This document shows positions 41,092 to 50,563 of a stretch of 64,000 bases of DNA, in pieces (position 1 is the stretch's first letter; every line of letters begins with the position of its first letter). The stretch spans positions 124,001-188,000 of the forward strand of contig JALQPE010002338.1 of assembly GCA_030407315.1 (NCBI GenBank), read 5' to 3'. Made by a program: the position numbers and the translations under genes. The notes below the pieces were generated by a model. It was not told the DNA's origin. It ran no database searches and saw only the letters and a list, made by a program, of their open reading frames with translations. This DNA comes from Asparagopsis taxiformis. Taxonomy: Eukaryota > Rhodophyta > Florideophyceae > Bonnemaisoniales > Bonnemaisoniaceae.

Positions 41092-42843
41092 ATGTTCGCC
41101 AGTCGACTGAAACAGCACGACAAAGCCAGACGCGCAATTCTCAAACTCGTGCATCAGGCATCCCCAAATTCGCTACGAATCATCGGCGCGCTATGCATCA
41201 CTCTGGCACTTGTCAATTCGCTCCGCATCATCATGCACGGAACGCATCATCCACATCTGCCGTCCTCATCCGATGTGCAAACAGCGCCTCTGCCATTCAA
41301 TCTCGTCCGCTCATCAGACATCGATTCTGTCCCTTTTCTGTACCGACCGTCCGACCATAATTGCCCACCGGAACAGGAACCGCCACCAGCCCGTCTCTAC
41401 GCGACCGGCTCTGAGCGCTGCTTCGCCCTGGGCGTCCCTGATCAACTCGTCAAACATGTGCCGCCTGGCCAGCCCGCTTCTTTCTGGCAGGTCAATTCAC
41501 GCGCCCTTTGCTATTCGCCTACACCCGTCTGTCTCTACGGACGCAAGTTGCAGTACATGCTTACCTTTCAGAAGCGCGGCGCTGGCAAATGTAGCGTTAT
41601 GCGTGTCGGGAATAATCATCTCATGGATATGCGGTCCTTTGGTGGTAACGAATCCTGCGCCGCTTTTCGCTTTAGACAGGTGGTTTCCATATATGCGCAG
41701 TCGGAGCGTTTTGAGGATTATCATGCGTGGGAACAGTACACTCTCGCGCGTCAGTATTCCAATCCGCGTCGCCATGCTATAACGTGGGAAAGTAAATTCG
41801 CAATTGTAGTACCACAGTATGAGTGGTCCTCAAACATCTGTCACTACAATCGTATCTGGAACTTTATCATCTATGTGATCCGTCACTTGCATCTCTTCGT
41901 ACCCGACGCGCAGACCATCACGCACATCGACGTCAAATTCCGCGCCGGAAACAAGTACGCTTCAACGTGGTCTGCGGGATTACGCAATGCGACGCTACCG
42001 TTACTGCAGAAGGAAACCGGCAAAGTCATTGAGGTCGGCAAGATTCGAAAGGATATTTTGCGCGACTTTCAATGCATCCATCGCGGCATAATTCTCGGAC
42101 GCGAAGGTCGTGTGGACTCGTTTCCATTCCTCAATGACAGTGCTGTCTACGATTTAAGCAACGTTGAATCGGACGCACATTGGCCCACAATCCCGCACGA
42201 CGCGTTATGGCTTCGCGAAGCAGTGTACAAATCATTTGGCTTGCCAACTGTAGGCGAATATTCCGGCCCCTCGATTGGTACCTTCCATTCCATACCGGTT
42301 CCGCCGCGTCGTGTCGCCATTCTGCGACGCGCTGTCAGGTCGAGACGGCGGCTGACGAAGGACGCGCAGCTGTGGCTGGACGCTTTGGTTGCGGAATTGG
42401 CGCGCAAATATGAATTTCAAGTGGTCGAATTGCGCTTCTCGGGTAAGATGTCGTTGGCGGAACAGGTTGAACAGGTGCGTCATATTGGTGTTGCAATCGG
42501 TGTTCATGGTGCTAATCTGGTGAATACCATCTTTATGCCGCCGGGTGGTTCGTTGTTTGAGATTTTTCCGTTTCAGTATGTGCGCTTCTATTATGCTGGT
42601 GGGTCGAATTCTGGTCTGCGATACAGCTATCATGAGCCGCTGCAGGGCGAGCGACGAAATTGTAAAACGGGGTTGCAATGCGTGTATCGGTATAGGGAGG
42701 CGCGTATTTTTCTCTCGGACGAAGATCGATCACACATTTATAGAAAAGTTGAGAATGCGTTTGCGCACGTCGCCAAGTTGCATCGGAAGTTTCCAAGCGG
42801 TGTCATTCCGTTGAGAATGACTGATAACTATTATGAGTTTTAA
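41092..42843 (+). CDS. Golgi glycosyltransferase family 61 (DUF563-like)
   Basis: 583 residues. A single hydrophobic anchor near the N-terminus (about residues 22-42) suggests a type II Golgi membrane protein. The C-terminal half has the GT61 signatures: FHSIPVPPRRVAILRR, a linker VVELRFSGKMSLAEQVEQVRHIGVAIGVHGANLVNTIFMPPGGSLFEIFP, then a Cys-containing end. GT61 enzymes include plant xylan arabinosyl- and xylosyltransferases and animal EOGT; the donor and acceptor cannot be read from sequence. In an alga it most likely decorates extracellular or cell-wall glycans or glycoproteins. Single exon with AATG start. Confidence 0.88.
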   Translation: MFASRLKQHDKARRAILKLVHQASPNSLRIIGALCITLALVNSLRIIMHGTHHPHLPSSSDVQTAPLPFNLVRSSDIDSVPFLYRPSDHNCPPEQEPPPARLYATGSERCFALGVPDQLVKHVPPGQPASFWQVNSRALCYSPTPVCLYGRKLQYMLTFQKRGAGKCSVMRVGNNHLMDMRSFGGNESCAAFRFRQVVSIYAQSERFEDYHAWEQYTLARQYSNPRRHAITWESKFAIVVPQYEWSSNICHYNRIWNFIIYVIRHLHLFVPDAQTITHIDVKFRAGNKYASTWSAGLRNATLPLLQKETGKVIEVGKIRKDILRDFQCIHRGIILGREGRVDSFPFLNDSAVYDLSNVESDAHWPTIPHDALWLREAVYKSFGLPTVGEYSGPSIGTFHSIPVPPRRVAILRRAVRSRRRLTKDAQLWLDALVAELARKYEFQVVELRFSGKMSLAEQVEQVRHIGVAIGVHGANLVNTIFMPPGGSLFEIFPFQYVRFYYAGGSNSGLRYSYHEPLQGERRNCKTGLQCVYRYREARIFLSDEDRSHIYRKVENAFAHVAKLHRKFPSGVIPLRMTDNYYEF

Positions 42844-44902
42844 TCTCTGGCGACGAGTTGTGTGTTCTCGCTACGCTATCGGCTGACATAAGTGGCCGTT
42901 TTCTTCTATTTAATATCTTACTGCAAGCTTGTGGAAATTGAGACGGCACAATATCTACTGGCAGCTGCAATGTTTTGTTCCGGATTGTTTTGTGTCGTCG
43001 ACATCGAGAAGCGAGGCGCGCGCAACCAGCAGTGTTGTTGACGGAATAGAAATTTCTACAGCTGGTACAACCACTACTTTACAGTGTAACGTCGTTGTCA
43101 TCTGCGACAAAACTTTGCGAGTGATGCGCGCGCAATAAGGACCGTTGTGGGCATTGATCGGTCACGCCAGCGACTGTAAACGACGTTGTTGTACACAACT
43201 GACAGGGCATGACATCATTGGTGATATCCAATTTCTGCAAGCGATCCACATGGCAAGCTCGCGTCGTGAATATCTTCAGCAGCCACCTTTCGATCGTTGA
43301 TGCATCGTCACGGTCATACACACTATATCGTTGTTGTGCACGTGTTGTTGCGGTTTATGGAGAAGAAACGTTTGCAGCAGCATCTAACCATACCTTGCCA
43401 TGGCATCATAAACACGGTCGCCGCGCGATAAATGGATGATTACATCGAGCAATTCAATAGTGTGCAACATGCGAAACTAACCCACTAAATTATTCTACTC
43501 GATGATGATGATGCCTACTTGGACCGATAGTTTTAAAACAACTGCATGTGCTTGGCATAACACGTTTGCACCATCGTTGAACCAGTGTAATTTGCGATAT
43601 AATGCGGCCTCTTGATCCATGCTAAGTTTTCTCTCGTAACCCGCAAGCATGCTGTGCGAGAAATACGTGGAGTGCGCTCTTTCATACAAGCGTCGTTTCG
43701 CACGACTGATTACTCATTGCTTGCATCTCTCCGCGCAGTCTAGCTAGTGCACTTCATCTCATCTGCAATATACGTATCCGACGGCGTTATGGTCTACGAG
43801 GCACACGAAAAGCTGCTGGTAACGCTGTGCAGAAGTTTGTTACAATGAATCGAACAGTTTTAGCGGCGTCGCAGTATTATACTACGAAGCAGATGTCACG
43901 AGATCGAAACAACACTAGAATCGACTGCGGCAACTGAATTGGCAGCAGCTTGCAAGTGGAACAGTCGGCGGTTGTGTGCGCTTCTCCTCCAAACTTGGCG
44001 ATATCCACCTGGGTGCATGGCGGCTGTCGATCATCGTAGGCAGGCGGGATGGTGCGATATGCAGCAAGACGGCAGCGAGGCGCGGCGCGGCACGGCACGG
44101 CGTGGTGTGGGCAGTTGGTAGGGTAGGGCTTTTCGTACAGTTGATGCGCACAGCCATTCATCACTGTCAGTACTGTACACGGCGGAAATCACGGTCACGC
44201 TGGGACAATCAGTTACTGTAACGATCCTGTAATGTATTGTGTGCAGAAAAAACGCGAGGACCGAACAAACGAGAGCACAGCGGGCGCTCAGCCGAGTCGA
44301 GCTGAGCTGAGCTGAGCCGAGCCAAGCCGAGCTGTACGATTTGATATCTACGGCATGATTGTGATGACTTGTAACATATTTGAGTATCACGCTCAAACAC
44401 ATGCATCGACACGTGGCTAATCGATGCCTCTGTATATGGCAACACGTAGAATCGTGTACCACGGTATTGCTGTACGCACCGCGTTGATTCGTCCACACAC
44501 AATTTGCTCCACGCATCGACATGAAACGCGCGCATATGATTGGCGCTCATCACGAGTCGTACAAATCCCGGTTGGTTGTACCACCATTGTACCGTCGACG
44601 CCTCTGCGCGCGTGCACCAACACCAGCACGGCCTCTCCTCGTCACAACGTGTGCGCATCTTGCACATGACACTACATGCAACCAAATATGGAATTATGTC
44701 TGTGCACGCGCATGCATCCATTCCTCATCCACATCAGCCATTACCACGCAACCGACAGCAAATCAAAACCTTTCGACTGCACATGACCCGACCCAACCCG
44801 ACCCGACACCTAGTCAATCATCCAATTGTCCACTTATAAATACCACCACCCCACCCCTCACCCACACCCACACCCCGTCCAGTCCAACGACCATCGCACA
44901 CC
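42844..44902. other. 2 kb spacer with pentamer repeats
   Basis: No supported gene. It contains a GCGCGGCACGG-type run at about 44075-44105 and a GAGCT/GAGCC pentamer run at about 44300-44335. Cysteine-containing minus-strand frames in 44.0-44.7 kb look like chance products. The right end is the promoter of the secreted protein A gene. Confidence 0.45.
44835..44840 (+). promoter_or_regulatory. TATA box of secreted cysteine-rich protein A
   Basis: TATAAA inside CACTTATAAATACC, 63 bp upstream of the ATG at 44903. The spacing is close to that of other TATA-like sites in this window. Confidence 0.6.
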
Positions 44903-45727
44903 ATGGCCACCATGACCACATCGCTGCTCTTCGCCGTCACATGCGCGCTCCTTCTGCACCTCAGTTGTGCACAATCGCCGGAGGTTCCCACCCCGACCCC
45001 GATGGCCACCATGGCCACTGCGCCGACTTCGGCGCCGCCACGCATGTCGCGCAACCCGTGCCATGCCGGTCGCACCGCCCGACTGTTGGGCGCCTTTGAT
45101 TGTGAGGGCATCGTGCTTCCGAAGCGCATGTGTGCGCGTTGTAACATCGGCGATTATAGTTTGACCACGGGCATTTTCAACGATTGCACCAACATGTACC
45201 GCACCATGGAGCCGAGTTGTGTGAACGAATTGCAGGAGTATGTGCGTTTGAATCCGTGTGATGATGTGCGCGCGCGACAGGTCGCCAACATGGATAACCC
45301 CAGAAATGCTGAGGCGCTTGATTATTTTATCTACTCGGTTTGTGAGGAGTGCTGCGATTGTATCCCGCGCGGATCCAGGGAGGACCAGTTTTTGGAACGA
45401 CGCGACCAGGGCGTGAATGCGCTTACATCGGTGTTCCGTGGTAACTGTCCCGCGCATGCTCACTTTGATATCTGTCGCATTTGGCCGGAGATTCGGTATA
45501 TTACTGTGGAGGGCGGTCCGACTTTCCCGCAGTATCCCAAGATCTGTCCGATAATCTCGGATTGGTTCTTCAGTCCAGCTAGTGAGGATTGGCCGAACAA
45601 TGATAACACGGAGATTGCAAGGCCGATTCAAAGATTTTTGCGACAGTACAACAGGTTTACGAGGTGTAGGAGGAGGTCGACCTGGGAGAGCTGCACTCTT
45701 CTAGAGACGGCGCAAAGGCGTATCTGA
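44903..45727 (+). CDS. Secreted cysteine-rich protein A (CCDC-motif family)
   Basis: 274 residues, unknown family. Signal peptide MATMTTSLLFAVTCALLLHLSCA, then a Pro/Thr linker, then a conserved Cys-rich domain shared with the gene at 46059-46814: RNPCH, [IV]VLP...CA[RK]C, DCT..Y, VRARQV.N, LDYF.Y.VCE.CCDC.P.G (CCDC at about residues 150-153), RGNC.AHA.FD, WPE[IV]RY.T.EGG and a final WESCT.LE.AQ.R. About a dozen cysteines imply disulfides. No transmembrane helix follows, so it is probably secreted or cell-wall associated. The close opposite-strand paralogue indicates an inverted duplication. Strong CCATGG start and a TATA box upstream. Confidence 0.82.
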   Translation: MATMTTSLLFAVTCALLLHLSCAQSPEVPTPTPMATMATAPTSAPPRMSRNPCHAGRTARLLGAFDCEGIVLPKRMCARCNIGDYSLTTGIFNDCTNMYRTMEPSCVNELQEYVRLNPCDDVRARQVANMDNPRNAEALDYFIYSVCEECCDCIPRGSREDQFLERRDQGVNALTSVFRGNCPAHAHFDICRIWPEIRYITVEGGPTFPQYPKICPIISDWFFSPASEDWPNNDNTEIARPIQRFLRQYNRFTRCRRRSTWESCTLLETAQRRI

Positions 45728-46058
45728 TGATGTATTCAACCTAATTTTTGCTGACTCGTTTGTAGCTAGAGAGACGATCGGATCATTGTAAACAATAGCA
45801 CTAAATCGGTGTAGCGACTGCTACTCTGTATCAACACAAGTGAGAGAAATGTAGTCGCGGCGCCGTGTCGTACGCTACCAACATGCGAGTAACTGCACCG
45901 TGACGCGCCCGTCACGTTGCTCTCGCAACGGGCCTAACGGGCCATTTCTCGAAATATTTCTGAAAACCAATTTGTTTAAAAATAATCCAAAAGATATTTC
46001 TGCACGATTGCGTGATCACTTGACATCTTCTCACCATCCACGCGTCATACGAACGGTG
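45728..46058. other. Spacer between tail-to-tail paralogues
   Basis: 331 bp shared 3' region of the two Cys-rich protein genes. A short self-complementary GCAACGGGCCTAACGGGCC-like stretch at about 45925-45945 is present. No gene is seen. Confidence 0.4.
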
Positions 46059-46814
46059 TTAAACGCGATTCTGCGCAACCTCCAACGCTGTACAACTCTC
46101 CCAAACATCTCGATTGGAGCAAACAGCAGCGCGCACGAACAAGGACAAAAACGCCTCAATGTTGGGATGAATCTGCACGTCATTGCGCTCAATCCAATCA
46201 TTCGCAGCGGGCGAATTAATCCACGCGTCCAGAAAGGGCAGGATTTTCGGCGCCGGCGTCAGACTGTCGCCGCCCTCAGCGGTGACATAACGCACCTCTG
46301 GCCACAGGTTTCGCAGGTCAAAATAGGCATGTGCGGCGCAATTTCCACGCCGAACATTGAGTAAACTGTCATTCATCTGCCGCTGCTCATATTGCGCCAC
46401 CGAGGCGCCTATGGGCACACAGTCGCAGCATTGCTCGCATACCGCGTAGAGAAAGTAATCGAGACCGAACCGGTTCTGCTGCGTCTGGAAATTGAGCACC
46501 TGGCGCGCGCGTACCGGGTCGCATTCGCGGTTCAATTGGGCGTATTGCCGCAATTGCTCGCGGCATTCGGTGTCGTCAATGTCGTAGATCGCCGTGCAGT
46601 CTGTGAAGGCACCGTCCGCCTGGAACGGTTTGAGCTTGCATTTGGCGCATAGCTCGGTCGGTAGAACCACCCGCTCGCAGGTTACCCCGAACCGCGCACG
46701 CCATCTTCGTGGGTGGCACGGGTTTCGTCCGCCTGTTGCGCTGCAGATGTGGGCGAGTAGATAGATTGATATGAGAAGGGTTTTGTGCAGTTGCATTCTT
46801 TCAAACATGGTCAT
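46059..46814 (-). CDS. Secreted cysteine-rich protein B (CCDC-motif family)
   Basis: 251 residues, paralogue of the protein encoded at 44903-45727 and facing it tail to tail. Signal peptide core LLISIYLLAHICSA; no Pro/Thr linker. The conserved Cys-rich domain has RNPCH, RVVLP..LCAKC, DCTAIY, VRARQV.N, LDYFLYAVCE.CCDC.P.G, RGNC.AHA.FD, WPEVRYVTAEGG and WESCTALEVAQ. The central half is alignable almost without gaps with A. Start 46814 (MTMFERM) is chosen; M at 46808 or 46796 would also give a signal peptide. Function unknown; secretion is the supported inference. Confidence 0.82.
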   Translation of the reverse strand: MTMFERMQLHKTLLISIYLLAHICSATGGRNPCHPRRWRARFGVTCERVVLPTELCAKCKLKPFQADGAFTDCTAIYDIDDTECREQLRQYAQLNRECDPVRARQVLNFQTQQNRFGLDYFLYAVCEQCCDCVPIGASVAQYEQRQMNDSLLNVRRGNCAAHAYFDLRNLWPEVRYVTAEGGDSLTPAPKILPFLDAWINSPAANDWIERNDVQIHPNIEAFLSLFVRAAVCSNRDVWESCTALEVAQNRV

Positions 46815-47614
46815 GGTTGAAGGGTGTTTGAGTCATTTTAACATGTTTGATGCAGCGGTTTGGATAATATAACAAGTTGCTTAGTACTATATACATGTGC
46901 AGTTGCAAACGTAACATGAGTAATAGTATATTGGTTATGGATGTTTGATAACGTGCAGCGTGACTTAGTCGTCTGGCAGCTTGATTGTAGCGGCGGTGGA
47001 AGAAAGATGCAACTCACATTATACGATGATGTACCATCGCGCTCAGCAGAAATACGCGTGGGAGCCAATGCACAGTTACGTGTATCCGTGCGTGAACAAT
47101 GGTGTGAGAGTTGCACTCACGCGATCATCTTGTTCACTGATTACATGAGCGTAGGCGTATTGGAGGACAATTTGTCATGGGAGAAAAAAAAGAGCGAGAG
47201 GTTTTGTTGTGCAGCGGATGAGAGGTGAGTGCGTCTTGTTTGCTGACCACAAATTGCGGGTGACCATGATGCGCGTAGCAGTGTCTGACACCATCGTTGG
47301 CATAATTGTCGGTTTACAGTTGAATAACTTTCAACTGACATCTTTCTTTTACCTTCTTGCCGCACAAAGCGGCGAACTATCGTAGAAATGTTTAGCTGCT
47401 TGCACCACTCACACACTGCAACCATTTATTGGAGGACGCAGGTTGAGATATGTCAGCCGTGATACTGCCACACACATTCAGGTGGGACATCTCCAAAAAA
47501 AACTTGTTCAACCGTTTCTAAATCATAAACTTTTTCCCGCAATATTTTTAAATCCTTCACGCCTGATCTACCGTCACGCCAACCCAATCTTCGTCCACCG
47601 CACCTGCCGCAACA
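46815..47614. other. Divergent promoter region
   Basis: 800 bp between secreted protein B and JMJD7. A TATA-like site for B lies at 46866-46872. No gene is seen. Confidence 0.4.
46866..46872 (-). promoter_or_regulatory. Weak TATA-like box of secreted protein B
   Basis: TTATATT on the minus strand, about 55 bp before the ATG at 46814; spacing similar to the TATA box of protein A. Confidence 0.35.
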
Positions 47615-48898
47615 ATGTACTCCCCCTGCCTCACCGCAGCGCTACAAACCCTGCACGAGGACTCACGCTCTCTGTGGCTGCCCTCGGCGATTCGCGAATA
47701 CAACTCCTCCACCACTGCCCTCCAATTCCTACGCGACCATGTTTCGCAATCACTCCCCTGCGTCTGGCGCGCAGCGGCTAGCAACTGGACTGCGGTACAC
47801 CAATGGGCCGACCCAAACTTCAACTACTTGAGACAGAAAATAGGCACCAATCCCGTCCAAGTCGCCTGGACGCCAGATGGAAGAGCCGACGCGATTGTGC
47901 AATGCAACTCGTCAACTCATACACCATCATCATCATCAATGCCAAACTGTCATAAAGTGTTTGCCATGCCCTATCAAACCATGCAGCCATTCAGTCAACT
48001 GTTAGATCAACTTATTACCGCGAATCAACATGACGATGCACAACCATACAGCGCTGGTGTCCCCTACTATTCCGACCAGGATTCCAGTCTCAGCCGTCAA
48101 GTCCCGCAGCTACTAGCCGACATCGGCCATTCCGACATTGATTTCGCAAAAGAGGCCTTTGATGCACCAGCTAGCGCCACCAATATATGGATAGGTGACG
48201 CTCGTAGTGTCACCTCTACCCATGCAGACCCGTTTGAAAACGTGTATACAGTCATTTCGGGCACCAAAATATTCGAGTTACGACCGCCGTGTGACGCTGC
48301 CTTCTTGCGCAAGCCATCATTACCCAACGCGCGTTGGCTACCACACCCATTGCAGACAGCAGATATGCGCGCCGAAAATTACATCGAGCACTTGTTGCCG
48401 TTGAAGCATTATGACGGATGGAAGCTCGTCACAGAGCACGGAACTACTGAGTGGATAGACGAGCACCACATTGATCTCATGGCTCCCACCAGTGTAGTCG
48501 TGCACTTGCATGTAGGTGATATGCTCTATCTGCCAGCCCTATGGTGTAAGTTTGTTCGTTTGTTCATCAGCCTGTTCCAGACGCTCGTGCCGCTTGAAAC
48601 AATGGGGCGGTGCGCGCACGCTGTATGAGCCTTGATATGTACCTGTACGTGTAGGAGTTTCGAATGTGAACTGACGAGCATTGTGCTTTTGGATGCGCCT
48701 GTCATACATACAGTTCACAAGGTGAGTCAAATTGGTGTCACCATTGCGGTGAACTGGTGGTTCGAGATGAGCTTTGGAAGAGATTGGATATACAAGCAGC
48801 TTTGTTTCAATGTGGGAAAGTGTGAGCTGGAAGGAAGGGAGAGCTGTAGCGGTGTAACAGATAAGCGGTTATGTAAGTGTGCAGCTGAGCAACGTTAA
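47615..48898 (+). CDS. JMJD7: JMJD7, JmjC lysyl hydroxylase, one intron
   Basis: 371 residues from exons 47615-48545 and 48714-48898. The intron is 168 bp (GTAAGT...CAG), phase 1, and joining gives [27 protein letters not shown], the JMJD7 consensus. N-terminal helical region, then JmjC double-stranded beta helix: WIGDARSVTSTHADPFENVYTVISGTKIFEL with iron ligands H203 and D205, and distal ligand H312. JMJD7 is a 2-oxoglutarate/Fe(II) oxygenase that hydroxylates DRG1/2 GTPases. The distal His sits on the first complete codon of exon 2, so unspliced transcripts give an inactive truncated product. The C-terminus is Cys-containing. Confidence 0.9.
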
Positions 48899-49609
48899 TA
48901 TATTCGACGGCGCTGTGGAGTGGAGTGGAGTCGTTGGGTGGCAATTACAATTCCAACAACGAGGAAAGATGACATTTTTTTGGAAATCTCCTCTGGTGGA
49001 CTTTGGTCACTGACGTGGCCTACCATGCAAGTGAGGAGGCCGACAGCGGAAGACTGCACAGCATCTGCCTGGCTGGCTGCCTGGCTGACTGCTGTGTGGA
49101 CAGAGGAGGCGGCAAGTGATATTTTTGTGTCAACAATTCAGGTCGATGGCAGCGCCGAGAAGCATTGATACGTTACGATGGGTAGACAGCAGGTTGCAGC
49201 TATCACTGTAGTTTCCATTGCGATGGAACGAGAGCGAGTGAGTGAGCGAGCGAGCGCGCACGCGAGTATTACTTGAGGAGGTGTACTACAAAACTGCATC
49301 CCGTCCCATGCAGGACGGATATGGAGCCAGCTGGCAAGTGTGTATCGATGCGATGTGAATGGTCTAGTTGGGATGGGTGAGCGGAGTCTATGCGAGTGAG
49401 TGAGTGAGTGAGCGAGCGAGCGAGTGAGCACTAGTAGCAGCAGCAGCGGCAGTAGCACCAGCAGCAGCAACAACAGCAGATGCGTGATGAGGTGCACAGA
49501 GTAGATACAGTACGTTGTTGAGCAACCAGTAGAAGTAAACGATCAATCTGTGCGATTGTTTTAAAGGAATGAAGAGTGCGGCGGTGGACAAGGGAGATTG
49601 GTGTAGAGA
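48899..49609. other. Spacer with GAGT/GAGC tetramer repeats
   Basis: 711 bp. It carries two GAGTGAGC-type runs at about 49230-49265 and 49393-49428, then an (AGC)n-like run at about 49435-49480. It probably includes the unresolved first exon or leader of the GNAT gene. No other gene is seen. Confidence 0.45.
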
Positions 49610-50315
49610 TTGGACGCAATCACAAGCGTGGCAGAGGCGTATAGGATTCGTCGGTGTGTGAGCGGGTGTGATGCAGCAGAGATTCATGCGCTAATGTGTG
49701 AGCTGGCCGCGTTTGAAAGGCAGCCAGAGGCGGTGAAATTGAGTGTGGAGGATCTGAGACGAGACGGCTTTGAAAGAGACAATCCGTTGTTCTACGCCTC
49801 GCTCGCCGAATATGAGGAGCACGGTGTGTGGAAGAGTGCCGGACTCGTTCTATGGTACTATTCATATAGTTCGTGGGTTGGGCGCACGTTTTATCTGCAC
49901 GACTGTAAGTTTCCACTGATTCACCCGTTGTATGGAAGACGACACAGCTAGTGGGTGGTCTCCCCCGCGTTTCACTACATTGGACAAAGCATACAATCTA
50001 ACATATCAAACCAACGCCTCCTGTCCGCCACCCTACGCCACACTGTCCCGTCCCTCTGTCCAAACTGTGATAGTGTACGTGCGCGAGCAGCATCGTCGCA
50101 AGGGCCTCGGCCGACGACTACTGTCGCACTGCATTGCGTTGGCGGCCGAGTCGGGATGCCACAGAATGGAATGGCTCGTTCTGAAGTGGAACACTAATGC
50201 CATCAAACTGTACAAATCAGTCGGCGCCACATTTCCAGACAACCAGACCTGGGACCTGATGAGAATGGATGAGAAGGCTATAGACAGCTATATCGAAACT
50301 AAATGTAAAGAGTGA
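49610..50315 (+). CDS. GNAT acetyltransferase, SAT1/SAT2-like, one intron, start unresolved
   Basis: 178 residues as modelled from 49610-49904 and 50074-50315. Intron 49905-50073 (169 bp, GTAAGT...TAG, phase 1); joining gives LHDLYVREQHRRKGLGRRLL, the acetyl-CoA-binding motif A of GNAT proteins. N-terminal YRIRR...AEIHALMCELA and FYASLAEYEEH and the C-terminal EWLVLKWNTNAIKLYKSVGA fit diamine/thialysine acetyltransferases (SAT1/SAT2). It likely transfers acetyl to a small amine. The first codon here is TTG; a stop lies in frame just upstream (49604) and no in-frame ATG precedes YRIRR, so the true 5' end is probably in another exon. The coordinates are therefore a partial 5' model. Confidence 0.75.
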
Positions 50316-50563
50316 CTGGTGGCAGCTGGGACCAGCAGCACACCAGTGTCTCCGTCTCGCACGCTCAAGAAGTAATGCCTTCAGTCAATCAAACACGCTG
50401 CCTGGTGTCGTTATACGAGCAACTGAGGACACAAAAGAAATGTATAGAAAAAAACGTACCTGCGAGCGAACATAACAGAAACGCACAAAGCGATGTGGCA
50501 GTCCACCACATAGTGGGTACACATACCACACCAACGTCCCTCGTGATCGCAGTTATCAAAGCG

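Noticed and set aside
44209..44721. Cys-containing 170-codon minus-strand frame
   Set aside because: Considered as a third secreted Cys-rich gene, but it lacks a signal peptide and every shared motif of that family.
45900..46364. 154-codon open frame on the plus strand
   Set aside because: Overlaps the 3' half of secreted protein B on the opposite strand; no signal or domain of its own.
49230..49430. GAGT/GAGC repeats considered as a CRISPR or tandem satellite
   Set aside because: Repeats are four-base units without spacers; simple microsatellite sequence.
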